From: Bernardetia sp. MNP-M8
GTDB taxonomy: Bacteria > Bacteroidota > Bacteroidia > Cytophagales > Bernardetiaceae
Assembly: GCF_037126285.1 (NCBI RefSeq)
Contig: NZ_CP147012.1
Span: 4,610,676 to 4,674,675 of the forward strand
DNA length: 64,000 nt
Direction of reading: 5' to 3'
The translations under genes and the position numbers were made by a program. Shown here piece after piece: positions 51,824 to 61,276 of the stretch; the first letter of the stretch is position 1; each line of letters begins with the position of its first letter. The notes beneath the pieces were generated by a model. The model was not told the origin of the DNA. It searched no databases and saw nothing but the letters and a program-made list of their open reading frames with translations.

Positions 51824-53287
51824 CTATCCTCCACAGCCACCACAACCTCCTCCACATGAAGAACCACAGCTACTTCCACAACTAGACCCACAAGAGCTAC
51901 CACAGCTACTTCCACAAGAACCACCATCACTACTAAACGAAGAATTATTTTTGTCTGTGTAAGTTACTAAAGGAGTAAACGAATCATCAAAAATAGCACT
52001 GCCTACATAAATATAGCTCCATTCATGTGTTTTATCATTACTAATTTTCTTTCCATATTTTTGAGGAATAACTGTATTTTTATAAAAATTTGGTACAATA
52101 TCCCGAGCCATTTTTTTAGATAAGCCATTCAAATAAATAATACTTCCAATAAGAAGAGCAACTAACAAAATAGCTATAAATAGAAAAGGTCTATTGTTAG
52201 AAATTCCCATAAAAAGACGAATGCAACCAATAATCATAATAGCCGAAATAACTATATAATTTATCAAAAATAGCTTTGTGAAACGTTTTGAATATTTTAT
52301 TGTTGCTATAAACTCATCCATCGCTTGATAGGTATTTCGGAAAACTTCTTTATTGGTAAGTTCCTTTAAAAGGGCTGGATAATACACCTCGTCGGAAGTA
52401 GCTGAAAGACTTGTGAGCGAATCAAAAATTATATATTCCTCTACTGATTTAGGATTTAGATTCTTACCAATTTTTATTGCATTTTTACTATCTACTTTTA
52501 TTCCCTTGTTTTTTATCAATTTATTGACAGCATAATGCACAACATCGTTTTTCTTTCCTTTTTTTAAGTAAATAATTTCTGAAATAGATAAATCATTAAT
52601 AAAAACATCCTCTGACCAACTTTTCAAAATATTTCTTAGATAAGAACTATTAAAAGAATTTAATGCGATGGCAGTTATTACAATCAAAGGAATATAAAAT
52701 ACAAAAAACTCCATTCCATTTATCTCACTATAAAAAGGCTGTATCAAAAAATGAAGGGGAATAAGAACTATCAAGGAAATAACAGCACCTAGCGTAACAA
52801 TTTTTTCTGGTGTGGTAGTAGATTCTTTTAACCCTAAAGGTTGATACATGGTGTGATATTCCCAAATACTTTTAGGTTGTTTTCCAAACTGTTTTTCGTA
52901 GAGTTTTGTAGTATTTTCCTTTGCATTTTTGAATTTTTCAAATTCAGCTTTATTATGAGTCGAAGGAATATGTTGGATTTTTTTCCCTAATAGATTACAA
53001 AACTCATTATAAGATTCAGTAAAAATCAAATGTTGATGCCAAACAATATCCACAATTTCAGAAGGTGAAACCATTGTTCCAGCCGTTGCAGCTAGATACA
53101 TAAATTTTTTATACTCCAAAATGGCTTTATCTGTGAAGTTTTTTGTCCATTTATTCTCATCAGCCAAACGAGTTACAAATCCATAATCTGTAATAGGCTT
53201 ATTAAAATCAAAACTTTTTATCTTGTCCCAAGAAATAATATCTTTCTTATTCTCATTTCCTGTTTCTGCTGTTTTTTCTATATTCAT
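51824..53287 (-). CDS. Membrane protein with GRDP/DUF1399-like N-terminus and TIGR04222-like Cys/Gly-rich tail
   Basis: 487 residues. N-terminal domain (about 30-115) contains VDIVWHQHLIFTESYNEF, the D-x-x-W-H-x-H-L signature of glycine-rich-domain proteins (DUF1399). Membrane helices at about 166-185, 193-212, 342-362 and 370-388 surround a cytosolic or periplasmic domain. The C-terminus is a Gly-Ser-Cys tail with about eight CGSS units ending GGCGGCGG, typical of TIGR04222 membrane proteins. The Cys-rich tail suggests metal binding or thiol chemistry. Function not known. Other arrangements of the two domains may occur elsewhere; not verified. Confidence 0.75.
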   Translation of the reverse strand: MNIEKTAETGNENKKDIISWDKIKSFDFNKPITDYGFVTRLADENKWTKNFTDKAILEYKKFMYLAATAGTMVSPSEIVDIVWHQHLIFTESYNEFCNLLGKKIQHIPSTHNKAEFEKFKNAKENTTKLYEKQFGKQPKSIWEYHTMYQPLGLKESTTTPEKIVTLGAVISLIVLIPLHFLIQPFYSEINGMEFFVFYIPLIVITAIALNSFNSSYLRNILKSWSEDVFINDLSISEIIYLKKGKKNDVVHYAVNKLIKNKGIKVDSKNAIKIGKNLNPKSVEEYIIFDSLTSLSATSDEVYYPALLKELTNKEVFRNTYQAMDEFIATIKYSKRFTKLFLINYIVISAIMIIGCIRLFMGISNNRPFLFIAILLVALLIGSIIYLNGLSKKMARDIVPNFYKNTVIPQKYGKKISNDKTHEWSYIYVGSAIFDDSFTPLVTYTDKNNSSFSSDGGSCGSSCGSSCGSSCGSSCGSSCGGGCGGCGG

Positions 53288-53377
53288 AAGTAGGAAGTTT
53301 GGGTAAATAATGGTGATGCTTATATTTTGTCTTATAAAATACGTAAAATTAATATAAAAGATTTGTTTTGAATAAAT

Positions 53378-53764
53378 TTAATCCCATATTCCTGCACTTA
53401 CTATCTCTAAAACATGTCCATCAGGGTCTTCAAAGTAAAAAGAAAGTAATCCGTTTTTCCATTCTTGTTCATGTGTTATTTTGATTTGTAGATTTTCTAT
53501 TTTGTTTTTCCACATCTGATAGTCTTCTACCTTTACTTCAAAAGCAAAATGTATTTTTCCTGTTGCAAAATGAGGAGGTAGATTTTCTTGATTTTTTGCA
53601 TATTCATTTATAAAACATAAAAGAACATCCGTGCCAACTCTAAAAAATATAAAAGCATCTTCTTTTCTGCTAATGATAGGCAATTCTAGTTTATTGTGAT
53701 AAAATTCTTGTGTTTTGTCTAAATTGGTTACGTAAAGACAGGTTTCTTTAATTTTCTGAATCAT
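53378..53764 (-). CDS. VOC/glyoxalase-like family protein
   Basis: 128 residues, vicinal oxygen chelate fold. Beta-alpha-beta pairs: IKETCLYVTNLDKTQEFYHNKL at the N-terminus, HFAFEVKVEDYQMWKNKIE in the middle and SFYFEDPDGHVLEIVSAG at the C-terminus, the last with the metal-ligand Glu. Specific activity is unknown; glyoxalase I, fosfomycin-resistance-like and dioxygenase roles are all possible from the fold. Confidence 0.87.
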   Translation of the reverse strand: MIQKIKETCLYVTNLDKTQEFYHNKLELPIISRKEDAFIFFRVGTDVLLCFINEYAKNQENLPPHFATGKIHFAFEVKVEDYQMWKNKIENLQIKITHEQEWKNGLLSFYFEDPDGHVLEIVSAGIWD

Positions 53765-54046
53765 AATAGTGATTTTTGTAATTTGTGATGATAAGTTAGT
53801 TTAGATGGCTGTTGCTAAATTCCATAATTTTACTGTGTTACACGTCTAAAAATAACAACAATTGATTCTGTAAAATAGATACTCAATTCATTTTATATTT
53901 TGTTTTAAAATTACTTTCCGTATATTAGCCGTTCTGTTTAAAAACTTGATAAATATATAAATCAAAATAAAAAAGCAGTATTGCAGAGTATTTAATCATT
54001 AAAACTACTCATTTAACAAAACTATTTAATTAAACGAATTATTAAA

Positions 54047-54907
54047 ATGCCTTACGAAGAAAATCAAAACGAACCAATAAAAAAACAAAAACTTACTTCT
54101 GAATCTATTTCAAACGAAGGAAAATCTGAAAAGCCATATCAACCAGATTTGAATGATATGGATGGAAATACGAATGCAAAAGATATATTAGAAGGTAAAA
54201 CAGAAGAAGAAAAACGATTAGTTAGAGCTTTTCAGAAACGAGATTGGAGTGAAATAAAATCAGCAAACTCTTGGGTTATCTTTAAAGTAATGGCAGAATT
54301 TGTAGAAGGGTTTGAAAAACTAGCTCGTATAGGACCTTGTGTTTCTATTTTTGGTTCTGCTCGTACTTCTCCAGACCATAAATATTACAAATTAACTGAA
54401 GAAATTGCAGCTAAATTAGTACGCCATGGTTATGGTGTAATTACAGGTGGTGGCCCTGGTATTATGGAAGCTGGTAATAAAGGCGCAAGAGCAGAAAAAG
54501 GTAAATCTGTTGGTTTGAATATTGTTTTGCCTTTTGAACAAGGTGCAAATGCGTATATTGACTTAGACAAACTTATCAACTTTGATTATTTCTTTGTGCG
54601 CAAAGTTATGTTTGTAAAATATTCTCAAGGCTTTATCGTAATGCCTGGTGGTTTGGGAACATTAGATGAGCTTTTTGAAGCCTACACACTTATTCAAACA
54701 AAAAAAATAGCTCGTTTTCCTATTGTTTTGGTAGGTAAAGATTTTTGGTCTGGATTAATGGACTGGATAAAAACGACTGTTCTTGAAAAAGAGAAAAACG
54801 TAAGTGCAGTAGACTTAGATCTAATCAGCATTGTAGATACTGCAGATGAAGCTGTAAAAGTAATTGATGATTTTTATTCTCAATATTTACTTTCTCCAAA
54901 CTTCTAA
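54047..54907 (+). CDS. LOG family (TIGR00730) nucleotide 5'-monophosphate phosphoribohydrolase
   Basis: 286 residues. A charged N-terminal extension (about 1-85) precedes the Rossmann-like core: SIFGSARTSPDHKYYKLTEEIAAKLVRHGYGVITGGGPGIMEAGNKGA (about 100-150), LNIVLPFEQGANAYI and MPGGLGTLDELFEAYTLIQTKKI. The GGGxGxME and PGGxGTxxE motifs are those of the LOG family, linked to nucleotide monophosphate hydrolysis and, in some bacteria, cytokinin release. Exact substrate is unknown. It stands alone, with a long inverted repeat downstream. Confidence 0.92.
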   Translation: MPYEENQNEPIKKQKLTSESISNEGKSEKPYQPDLNDMDGNTNAKDILEGKTEEEKRLVRAFQKRDWSEIKSANSWVIFKVMAEFVEGFEKLARIGPCVSIFGSARTSPDHKYYKLTEEIAAKLVRHGYGVITGGGPGIMEAGNKGARAEKGKSVGLNIVLPFEQGANAYIDLDKLINFDYFFVRKVMFVKYSQGFIVMPGGLGTLDELFEAYTLIQTKKIARFPIVLVGKDFWSGLMDWIKTTVLEKEKNVSAVDLDLISIVDTADEAVKVIDDFYSQYLLSPNF

Positions 54908-54913
54908 AAAAAA

Positions 54914-54984
54914 CATACTCTATTTTATAATGCTCGTGTTGCTTTGTTCAAAAACTAACAATGACATTATAAAATAGAGTGTAT
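54914..54984. terminator. Long inverted repeat after the LOG gene
   Basis: ATACTCTATTTTATAATG pairs with CATTATAAAATAGAGTGTAT (18 bp) over a loop of about 34 bases that contains a weaker inner pairing (GTTGC...). No clean T-run, so it may be an RNA structure rather than a simple terminator. Confidence 0.6.
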
Positions 54985-55010
54985 ATATAAAAAATCAGTT
55001 TTGTATTATT

Positions 55011-55358
55011 CTAATTCAAACGATTATTTTCGTTTGGAAATATAATCGTTGGTTTGTGAGCCTTTGCTTCATCGTGTGTCATGAGAGCGTATGAAATAAT
55101 AATTACAACATCTCCAACTTGTGCTCTACGAGCAGCAGCACCATTTAAACAAATTGTACCTGTTCCACGCTCACCACGAATGACATAAGTTTCGATGCGT
55201 TCTCCGTTATTATTATTTACAATTTGTACACGCTCACCTTCATATAAATTAGCAGCTTCCATCAATTCTTCATCTATGGTAATGCTGCCTACATAATTTA
55301 GTTCGGCTTGTGTAATCTTAACGCAATGTATCTTTGATTTGAATATTTGTAATAACAT
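55011..55358 (-). CDS. panD: Aspartate 1-decarboxylase, pyruvoyl-dependent
   Basis: 115 residues, makes beta-alanine for pantothenate. Self-processing site YVGSITID: cleavage before Ser (about residue 25) yields the pyruvoyl group. [32 protein letters not shown] is the conserved second half. N-terminus [22 protein letters not shown] is typical. It lies downstream of panC on the same strand, 177 bases away, so both pantothenate branches are nearby. Confidence 0.96.
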   Translation of the reverse strand: MLLQIFKSKIHCVKITQAELNYVGSITIDEELMEAANLYEGERVQIVNNNNGERIETYVIRGERGTGTICLNGAAARRAQVGDVVIIISYALMTHDEAKAHKPTIIFPNENNRLN

Positions 55359-55535
55359 AGTTGTTTTTTGATTAAAATAACAAAAAAAGAAATCTTTTTT
55401 TGAAAGGATTTTAATAGTTTCTGCTTAATTATACGAATTTATTAATGTTTAAGTTGTAATTTCTTAATGATTTGGTACTATTCTGATTTTGATAAAAAAA
55501 TGATTTGCTCTTGTGGGCGAACAATAACTTTCAAA

Positions 55536-56399
55536 TCAATCAATAATAATATTATCAATCAGTCGTATTTCTCCTAGTTTTGCAGCGACACAAATTGCAA
55601 TTTTTGTGCTAGTATCTAATTTTTTTAATTTTAATTTAGAATCTAAAGGTTGTAGAGTAGTTGCATCTATAATTTCCAAATATTCAGTTTCGAACTCTTT
55701 GTATTTATCTAAATGAGAAATGCCTGCTCGCTGTGATTTTTCTACAGATTCTCCTTTTTTAAGCATTTTTTTGGTCAAAATAAGACTTTCATATATTTTA
55801 GGAGCAATAACCCTTTGATCTTCGTCTAACCTTCTATTTCTTGAAGACATCGCCAGTCCGTCTTCTTCTCTTTTGATAGGACAGCAATAAAGCTTGATAG
55901 GAAACGATAAATCAGTTACCATTTGCTGAATAATAGCAAATTGTTGGAGGTCTTTTTGTCCGAAAAAGGCGTGATTAGGTTGTACTAAATTAAATAATTT
56001 TGCCACCACAATTCCTACTCCATTAAAATGTCCTTGTCGATGTTTTCCTTCCATTACATTATCTAATCCATCAAAATTCATCTTTGTACGGACAGGACTC
56101 TGATACATAGTATCAGAATTTGGCAAGAAAAGCAAATCGCAGCCTGCTTTTTCTAACATTTTTATATCTTTCTCTAAAGAAATAGGATAATTTGTAAAAT
56201 CGCCTGTGTTATTAAATTGAAGAGGATTCACAAAAATACTACACACTACAAAGTCTGATTTCTTTTTTGCTGTTTTGATAAGCGAAATATGTCCTTTGTG
56301 AAGTGCACCCATAGTAGGCACAAAACCAATCGTTTTTTCTGATTTTGAATACGATGTTAAAGATGTTCTAAGCTCATCAATTTTTTCAACAACTTTCAT
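55536..56399 (-). CDS. panC: Pantothenate synthetase
   Basis: 287 residues from ATG 56399 (MKVVEKIDEL); an upstream TTG adds five residues without merit. Joins pantoate and beta-alanine using ATP. Motifs: FVPTMGALHKGHISLIKTAKK (HxGH, about 27-47), CSIFVNPLQFNNTGDF, GKHRQGHFNGVGIVVAKLFNLVQPNHAFFGQKDLQQ (about 123-158) and the KMSK-like MSSRNRRLDEDQR. Typical length. It precedes panD. Confidence 0.96.
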   Translation of the reverse strand: MKVVEKIDELRTSLTSYSKSEKTIGFVPTMGALHKGHISLIKTAKKKSDFVVCSIFVNPLQFNNTGDFTNYPISLEKDIKMLEKAGCDLLFLPNSDTMYQSPVRTKMNFDGLDNVMEGKHRQGHFNGVGIVVAKLFNLVQPNHAFFGQKDLQQFAIIQQMVTDLSFPIKLYCCPIKREEDGLAMSSRNRRLDEDQRVIAPKIYESLILTKKMLKKGESVEKSQRAGISHLDKYKEFETEYLEIIDATTLQPLDSKLKLKKLDTSTKIAICVAAKLGEIRLIDNIIID

Positions 56400-56414
56400 A
56401 GCAAGTAATAACAA

Positions 56415-56838
56415 TTAATAATCCATGATAAACTATAAAAAAACGACTACAACAATAAATACAAGAGGAGAGGTAGCTATTTGCCTGCAAAGGTCGTAAT
56501 TTTTTTTTGATTCTTAATTCCTTATTTCAAAAGAATATAATTATTTTTATTTATCAAGGTCGTATTCCAATCAAGAGCTTTTGTGCAAAATAACATAACA
56601 ATTATTTATTAGACATAAAAAAACGAGTCTTATTGAAAATGCTATCAGTATAAATAGAGCTATAAAAACATCATTTATTTTTAAAATATCTTTAAAACTG
56701 TTAGAAAATTAGATTTTGATTAAATTGTTATCTTTCAAAATTGTAAGTTTGTAGTAAAATTATAATACAAATATTTTATCCAAAGCTAAGATACTTAAAA
56801 ATGCTTAGGATTTGGATTCTAAAAATCAAACAACTAGA
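56415..56838. other. Intergenic gap upstream of the LptG-like gene
   Basis: About 420 bases, very AT-rich. A possible -7 element TAAGTTTG lies at 56744-56751 (about 90 bases before the next gene), with a TTTG at 56715 at a longer-than-usual spacing of 25. No gene, hairpin or repeat of the families described elsewhere could be made out. Confidence 0.4.
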
Positions 56839-57918
56839 GTGAAAATACTAGACAAATATATTCTTAAAAAATTTCTTACCACTTACGTTTTTGTCGTTTT
56901 GGTAATCTTAGCAGTTATTTGTGCGATTGATTATAGCGAAAAAAGTGACGATTTTATCAAACATTCTTTAACCTTTAAGCAGATTGTGGTAGAATATTAT
57001 TCTAACTTCATTATGCACATCATCGGACTTATTACGCCTTTGATGGTCTTTATTACAACTGTGTTTGTAACTTCTCGTATGGCAGGACGTACCGAAATTA
57101 TAGCTATGCTGAGTGGTGGAATGAGTTATTTGAGATTGTTTGTGCCTTATATGATTGGAGCGAGTATTATCGCAATTTTTTCATTTTATTTGAATGGTTG
57201 GGTTATTCCTCGTGCTAATAAAATAAAGATAGCCTTCGAAACGGCTTATGTCAAAAAACCTTTTTCTTTTGATGAGCGAAATGTACATTCAAAGATAGAT
57301 TCGAATACCTATGTATATCTTCAAAGTTATAATAATAATACCTTTAATGGACGAAAATTTACAATAGAACGTATAGAAAATAGAAAATTAGTAGAAAAAC
57401 TATCTGCTGAAAATATTACTTGGGATACCTTAAAACAAACATGGCACATAGACGATTACAAAATACATACTTTTTTTGCAGAACGAGAGTTAATTCTTAG
57501 AGGAAAAGATATGGACACTCTTATGGGACTTCTACCAAAAGATTTTGAGAGTAAATATAGATACAATGAAACCCTAACTTTGCCAGAAATAGATGAATAT
57601 ATTGCAGAACAAAAAGCAAGAGGCACAGCTCTTGAGCTAGGAATCTATTATGTAGAAAAATATCAGCGTTATGCATCTCCTTTTGCTATTATTATTCTTA
57701 CCTTGATGGGGGTGGTAGTTTCTTCTAAAAAAACAAGACAAGGAACAAGTTTTAATATTGCACTTGGCTTTGTGTTGGCTTTTGTGTTTATTTTGTTTGT
57801 AGTAGTAGCTAGAAGTTTGGGACAAAGTGGAGCATTAGACCCTCGTGTGGGAGCTTGGATTCCAAATATTATCTTTGGTATAGTTGCTATTTATCTCTAC
57901 TGGCGTGCGCCCAAATAA
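56839..57918 (+). CDS. LptF/LptG family lipopolysaccharide-export permease
   Basis: 359 residues from the GTG at 56839 (VKILDKYILKKFLTTYVFVV), which gives the typical family N-terminus; the open frame starts at a TTG at 56812, nine codons upstream. Part of the Lpt machine that extracts LPS from the inner membrane. Membrane helices at about 15-37, 58-80 and 98-120 precede a periplasmic beta-jellyroll domain (about 125-260), then three more (about 275-295, 302-322, 328-350). TVFVTSRMAGRTEIIAMLSGGMSYLRLFVP is the coupling-helix region. LptG is likelier than LptF by its N-terminus. Confidence 0.88.
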   Translation: MKILDKYILKKFLTTYVFVVLVILAVICAIDYSEKSDDFIKHSLTFKQIVVEYYSNFIMHIIGLITPLMVFITTVFVTSRMAGRTEIIAMLSGGMSYLRLFVPYMIGASIIAIFSFYLNGWVIPRANKIKIAFETAYVKKPFSFDERNVHSKIDSNTYVYLQSYNNNTFNGRKFTIERIENRKLVEKLSAENITWDTLKQTWHIDDYKIHTFFAERELILRGKDMDTLMGLLPKDFESKYRYNETLTLPEIDEYIAEQKARGTALELGIYYVEKYQRYASPFAIIILTLMGVVVSSKKTRQGTSFNIALGFVLAFVFILFVVVARSLGQSGALDPRVGAWIPNIIFGIVAIYLYWRAPK

Positions 57919-57935
57919 AGGAAGAATTTAGATAA

Positions 57936-58637
57936 ATGAAATTAGAACATACAAAATATTCAAAGTTTATTTCTAAAAACCCAGATGGAAGACAGTTAGT
58001 TATTCCTGATATTCATGGTTGTTTGGCTACTTTCAAAACCTTATTAAATCAAATAAAATTAACTAAAAATGACCAACTTTTTTTGTTAGGAGATTATATT
58101 AATAAAGGAAAGGATAGCAAAGGAGTTTTAGATTTGATTATAAAACTGCAAGAAAATCAAGATGAAAATGGCTATCAAGTTTTTCCTTTACGTGGAAATC
58201 ATGAGCAAATGTTTATTGAAGATTACGAAGGAATAAAGACAAGTCAGTTTTTGGATAAAACTGCTGAATTCTCACAATTAGAATATGATTTTGTTTCTAC
58301 TTTGCCTTATTTCTATGAGTTAGATAATTTCTTTTTAGTTCATGCTGGCTTCAATTTAGAAACTAATAATCCATTTTCAGATTTTGAAACAATGCTTTGG
58401 AAAAGAGATTTTGTAATTACTGATAAAGAAAAAGAAAATCATTTTTATGATAAAACTATTATTATTGGACATAACCCTACTTTTTTGGATTATATTTTAC
58501 AAGACATTAATTTAAAAGCTCCTTCAATTTGTTTAGATAATGGATGTGTTTATACTAAAAAATGGTTTTTAGGAAATTTACTATGTCTTAATTTGACTTC
58601 AAATGAAATTTTTATACAAGAAAATACTGAAAATTAA
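57936..58637 (+). CDS. Serine/threonine-type metallophosphoesterase
   Basis: 233 residues, PPP-like calcineurin fold. Metal and phosphate motifs: VIPDIHGCLATFKTLL (GDxHG-like, about 23-38), LLGDYINKGKDSKGVLDLI (GDxxxRG-like, about 46-64), LRGNHEQMFIEDYEG (GNHE, about 85-99), HAGFNLE (about 130) and IIGHNPTF (about 168). This is the ApaH/PrpA group; substrates may be diadenosine polyphosphates or phosphoproteins. It starts 18 bases after the LptG-like gene, so they may share a transcript. Confidence 0.9.
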   Translation: MKLEHTKYSKFISKNPDGRQLVIPDIHGCLATFKTLLNQIKLTKNDQLFLLGDYINKGKDSKGVLDLIIKLQENQDENGYQVFPLRGNHEQMFIEDYEGIKTSQFLDKTAEFSQLEYDFVSTLPYFYELDNFFLVHAGFNLETNNPFSDFETMLWKRDFVITDKEKENHFYDKTIIIGHNPTFLDYILQDINLKAPSICLDNGCVYTKKWFLGNLLCLNLTSNEIFIQENTEN

Positions 58638-58744
58638 CTTCGTATTTTTAGTTAATTTTGACTTTAGAAATAATAATTTCGTAATCTTCACTCCTATTTA
58701 TCTATTTGAACTCTCACCTCTAAATTTTAACTTCATACTTTACT

Positions 58745-59293
58745 ATGTGGAATCCATTTGCTCGTAAATATTCTTCTCAAGACAAAAAATTAATGGATTT
58801 TCTTAGAAAAATGTTGATTTTTTCTTGCCTTACTGATGAGGAATTAATGGTTTTTCTACCTAATCTTTATTTAAGAAATTATTCAAAAGATGAAATTGTT
58901 TTTTTTAGAAATGATCCAAGCCAAGCACTTTATATGGTCAAATCAGGTCAAATACGACTAGACTTAGATGTTGGAGAACGATTTGAAGAGTTAGGAAAGG
59001 TTACAAAAGGAGAGTTTTTTGGAGAAAATTGTTTAGTGCAAGGAACTCATCGATTATATAATGCAATTTGTTGTGATGCTGTAACAGAATTATATATTCT
59101 TCCTCTTGCTAATATATTAGAAATTTTTGAAGAATATCCACGCATCAAATCAAAAATATATGAAATGATGTCTCAAAATCAACAGGAATATATTCAAAAT
59201 ATATTTAATGCTTACCGAGATTCATTTGGTATTTTTGAATTAAGCCATTCCTATTTCAAAGGAGAGAATAAAAATAACCATATAATAGAATAA
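58745..59293 (+). CDS. Cyclic-nucleotide-binding-domain protein without HTH
   Basis: 182 residues. A Crp-type CNB domain (about 25-140: FLRKMLIFSCLTDEELMVFLPNLYLRNYSKDEIVFFRNDPSQALYMVKSGQIRLDL...GEFFGENCLVQGTHRLYNAICC). The usual phosphate-binding cassette FGE-(x)-ALL is present in a modified form (FFGENCLVQ). The usual DNA-binding helix-turn-helix is absent; the end is a short charged helix (FELSHSYFKGENKNNH). It may be a stand-alone sensor. A strong terminator follows. I cannot say whether it binds cAMP. Confidence 0.82.
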   Translation: MWNPFARKYSSQDKKLMDFLRKMLIFSCLTDEELMVFLPNLYLRNYSKDEIVFFRNDPSQALYMVKSGQIRLDLDVGERFEELGKVTKGEFFGENCLVQGTHRLYNAICCDAVTELYILPLANILEIFEEYPRIKSKIYEMMSQNQQEYIQNIFNAYRDSFGIFELSHSYFKGENKNNHIIE

Positions 59294-59294
59294 A

Positions 59295-59339
59295 ATAAAA
59301 AAGCCAATAAGAACGAAAAGAACTTATTGGCTTTTTTAT
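59295..59339. terminator. Bidirectional terminator between the CNBD gene and dnaA
   Basis: AAAAAAGCCAATAAG pairs with CTTATTGGCTTTTTT across a 14-base loop, between convergent genes. Confidence 0.87.
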
Positions 59340-59356
59340 GTATTAAAACTTTGTTT

Positions 59357-61276
59357 TTAAAGTTGTTCTATTCGCTTGATAATCTCATCAAAAGTCTTTT
59401 TATAAGATTCTTCCTGTTCCATCTTGATAGGAACAACTTTACAAGCATGAATAACTGTGCTGTGGTCTCTTTTTCCAAAGTGCCAACCGATTGCTTTTAA
59501 AGGCAAATCAGTATATTCTTTTGTTAGATACATCGCAAACTGACGAGCTACTGCAATTTCTTTTTTTCTTGTTTTTCCTTTGAGTTGCTCTAAAGTAACT
59601 TGAAAAAAAGCTGCTACAATTTCTTCAATTGCATCAATAGAAAGTTCGTGAGTTTCGTTTTGATGTGCCACAACTGCGCCAAGTGCTTGACGAGCGAGGT
59701 CTAGTGTAATACTCATATCAGCCAAAGAAGATTTAGCTAAAAGAGAAGTAATTACACCTTCTAGTTCTCTAACATTAGTTGTTACACTTTTTGCTAGAAA
59801 ATCAATCACATCTTGAGAAACTTGCGATTCGTATCCTTGTAATTTCGTATAAATAATTGCCTTTCTTGTTTCTACATCAGGAACTTTCAAATCTAGGATT
59901 GCTCCCCATTTGAAACGAGAAAGTAGTCGTTCTTGCAAACCTCTCATCTGAGCAGGCGCACAATCGCTAGTCATTATCATCTGTTTGCCTGCACTATGCA
60001 AGTGATTGAAGATATGGAAAAAACTCTCTTGAGTCTTTACCTTATCACACAAAAACTGAATATCATCAACAATCAAGACATCTAAATGATAATACTGTTC
60101 GGTAAACTGCGTAATTTCGTTTTCACGTACAGAAGCTACAAAATCATTGGCAAACTGGTCGGCAGATACATAAACTACTCGCTTTTCTGGATAATGTTCT
60201 AAGATTTTGTTGCCAATCGCATGTGCTAAGTGCGTTTTGCCCAAACCTACACCTCCATATAAAACTAAAGGGTGAAAACTCGTTCTTCCTGGATTTTTAG
60301 CAATTGCTCTACCTGCTGCAAAAGCAACACTATTACACTCACCTTCTACAAAAGTATCGAAGGTATATCTTGGATTAAGATTGTGAGGTAGTGCTTGTGT
60401 TGTCTTGACAGGACGAAAATTAGACTGTTGTTGAACATCTCTTGTTCGATTTTGAGTCTGATTTTGATAATATTGTTGAGAAGACTGTGAAGTAGAAGAC
60501 TGAAAATTAGACGACTTCTGAACCTGTGGTGCAAACTGATTAGTAGTACTAGTTTGTTGGGTTCTATTATTTTCTTGTCTAATTGGTTGTCTTGCTTCTA
60601 CTCTATTTTCTAGCTCTTTTTTATATTCTGGTTTATATTCCTGTCTAGTAGATTGCTGAGTTGAGTTATTTAATTGGCTTCTAGAAGTAGCCGTTTCATA
60701 ATTCGAATTGCCATTTAAAACTATTGGATTGTCTGAATCTATATCCTTTTGATTATTATTTTGCTGAGTTGAATTCTGATTTTGAAACAAACTTGTTTGA
60801 ATAGAAGTCGTTTCAGAATTATCTCCTTCATGACCATAACTCTCGGAAACATGAGAAGAAGAATTAAAATTATTTTTTTGTTTTGCTTGACCTTGCTGAT
60901 TCTGATTTGTTGATTCTATCCTTTCGTCAAACGAATTATCAAATAAAGGTGTTTGTTTTTTTTCTGGAAGAAGAGAGTATTCTAATTTTCCATTTGTTCC
61001 TAATTGTTCGATAATCGCTTTTCTGAGTACAAGAACATAATGTTCTTCTAAAAATTCGTAAAAATAGAGGCTCGGTACTTGAATCGTCAAAATATTTTGG
61101 CGCAACCGCAAAGGTCGGACAGGTATAAACCAAGTTTTGAAACTCTGCTCTGGAATTTCAGACTTTATTACCTCCAAACATTGCTGCCAAACTGTCTGAC
61201 AATCTTTGTAGCCACCACTATTTGTTGAGTGTGGGTTCAATGAGATAGCCGTATTTTGTTGAGAAAGTGATACCAT
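59357..61276 (-). CDS. dnaA: Replication initiator DnaA with extended Q/N-rich linker
   Basis: 639 residues, longer than the roughly 450-480 typical of DnaA. Domain I (about 25-110): WQQCLEVIKSEIPEQSFKTWFIPVRPL. Linker/domain II (about 115-300) is extremely rich in Gln, Asn, Ser and Thr (QNQNSTQQNNNQKD, QNQTQNRTRDVQQQSN). Domain III AAA+: YTFDTFVEGECNSVAFAAG, Walker A GGVGLGKTH, Walker B DVLIVDDIQF, sensor and arginine finger in LQERLLSRFKWG. Domain IV: the DNA-binding REIAVARQFAMYLTKE...GKRDHSTVIHACKVV. All core motifs are intact, so it should be functional. It opens leftward with a 1-kb non-coding stretch upstream. Confidence 0.97.
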   Translation of the reverse strand: MVSLSQQNTAISLNPHSTNSGGYKDCQTVWQQCLEVIKSEIPEQSFKTWFIPVRPLRLRQNILTIQVPSLYFYEFLEEHYVLVLRKAIIEQLGTNGKLEYSLLPEKKQTPLFDNSFDERIESTNQNQQGQAKQKNNFNSSSHVSESYGHEGDNSETTSIQTSLFQNQNSTQQNNNQKDIDSDNPIVLNGNSNYETATSRSQLNNSTQQSTRQEYKPEYKKELENRVEARQPIRQENNRTQQTSTTNQFAPQVQKSSNFQSSTSQSSQQYYQNQTQNRTRDVQQQSNFRPVKTTQALPHNLNPRYTFDTFVEGECNSVAFAAGRAIAKNPGRTSFHPLVLYGGVGLGKTHLAHAIGNKILEHYPEKRVVYVSADQFANDFVASVRENEITQFTEQYYHLDVLIVDDIQFLCDKVKTQESFFHIFNHLHSAGKQMIMTSDCAPAQMRGLQERLLSRFKWGAILDLKVPDVETRKAIIYTKLQGYESQVSQDVIDFLAKSVTTNVRELEGVITSLLAKSSLADMSITLDLARQALGAVVAHQNETHELSIDAIEEIVAAFFQVTLEQLKGKTRKKEIAVARQFAMYLTKEYTDLPLKAIGWHFGKRDHSTVIHACKVVPIKMEQEESYKKTFDEIIKRIEQL

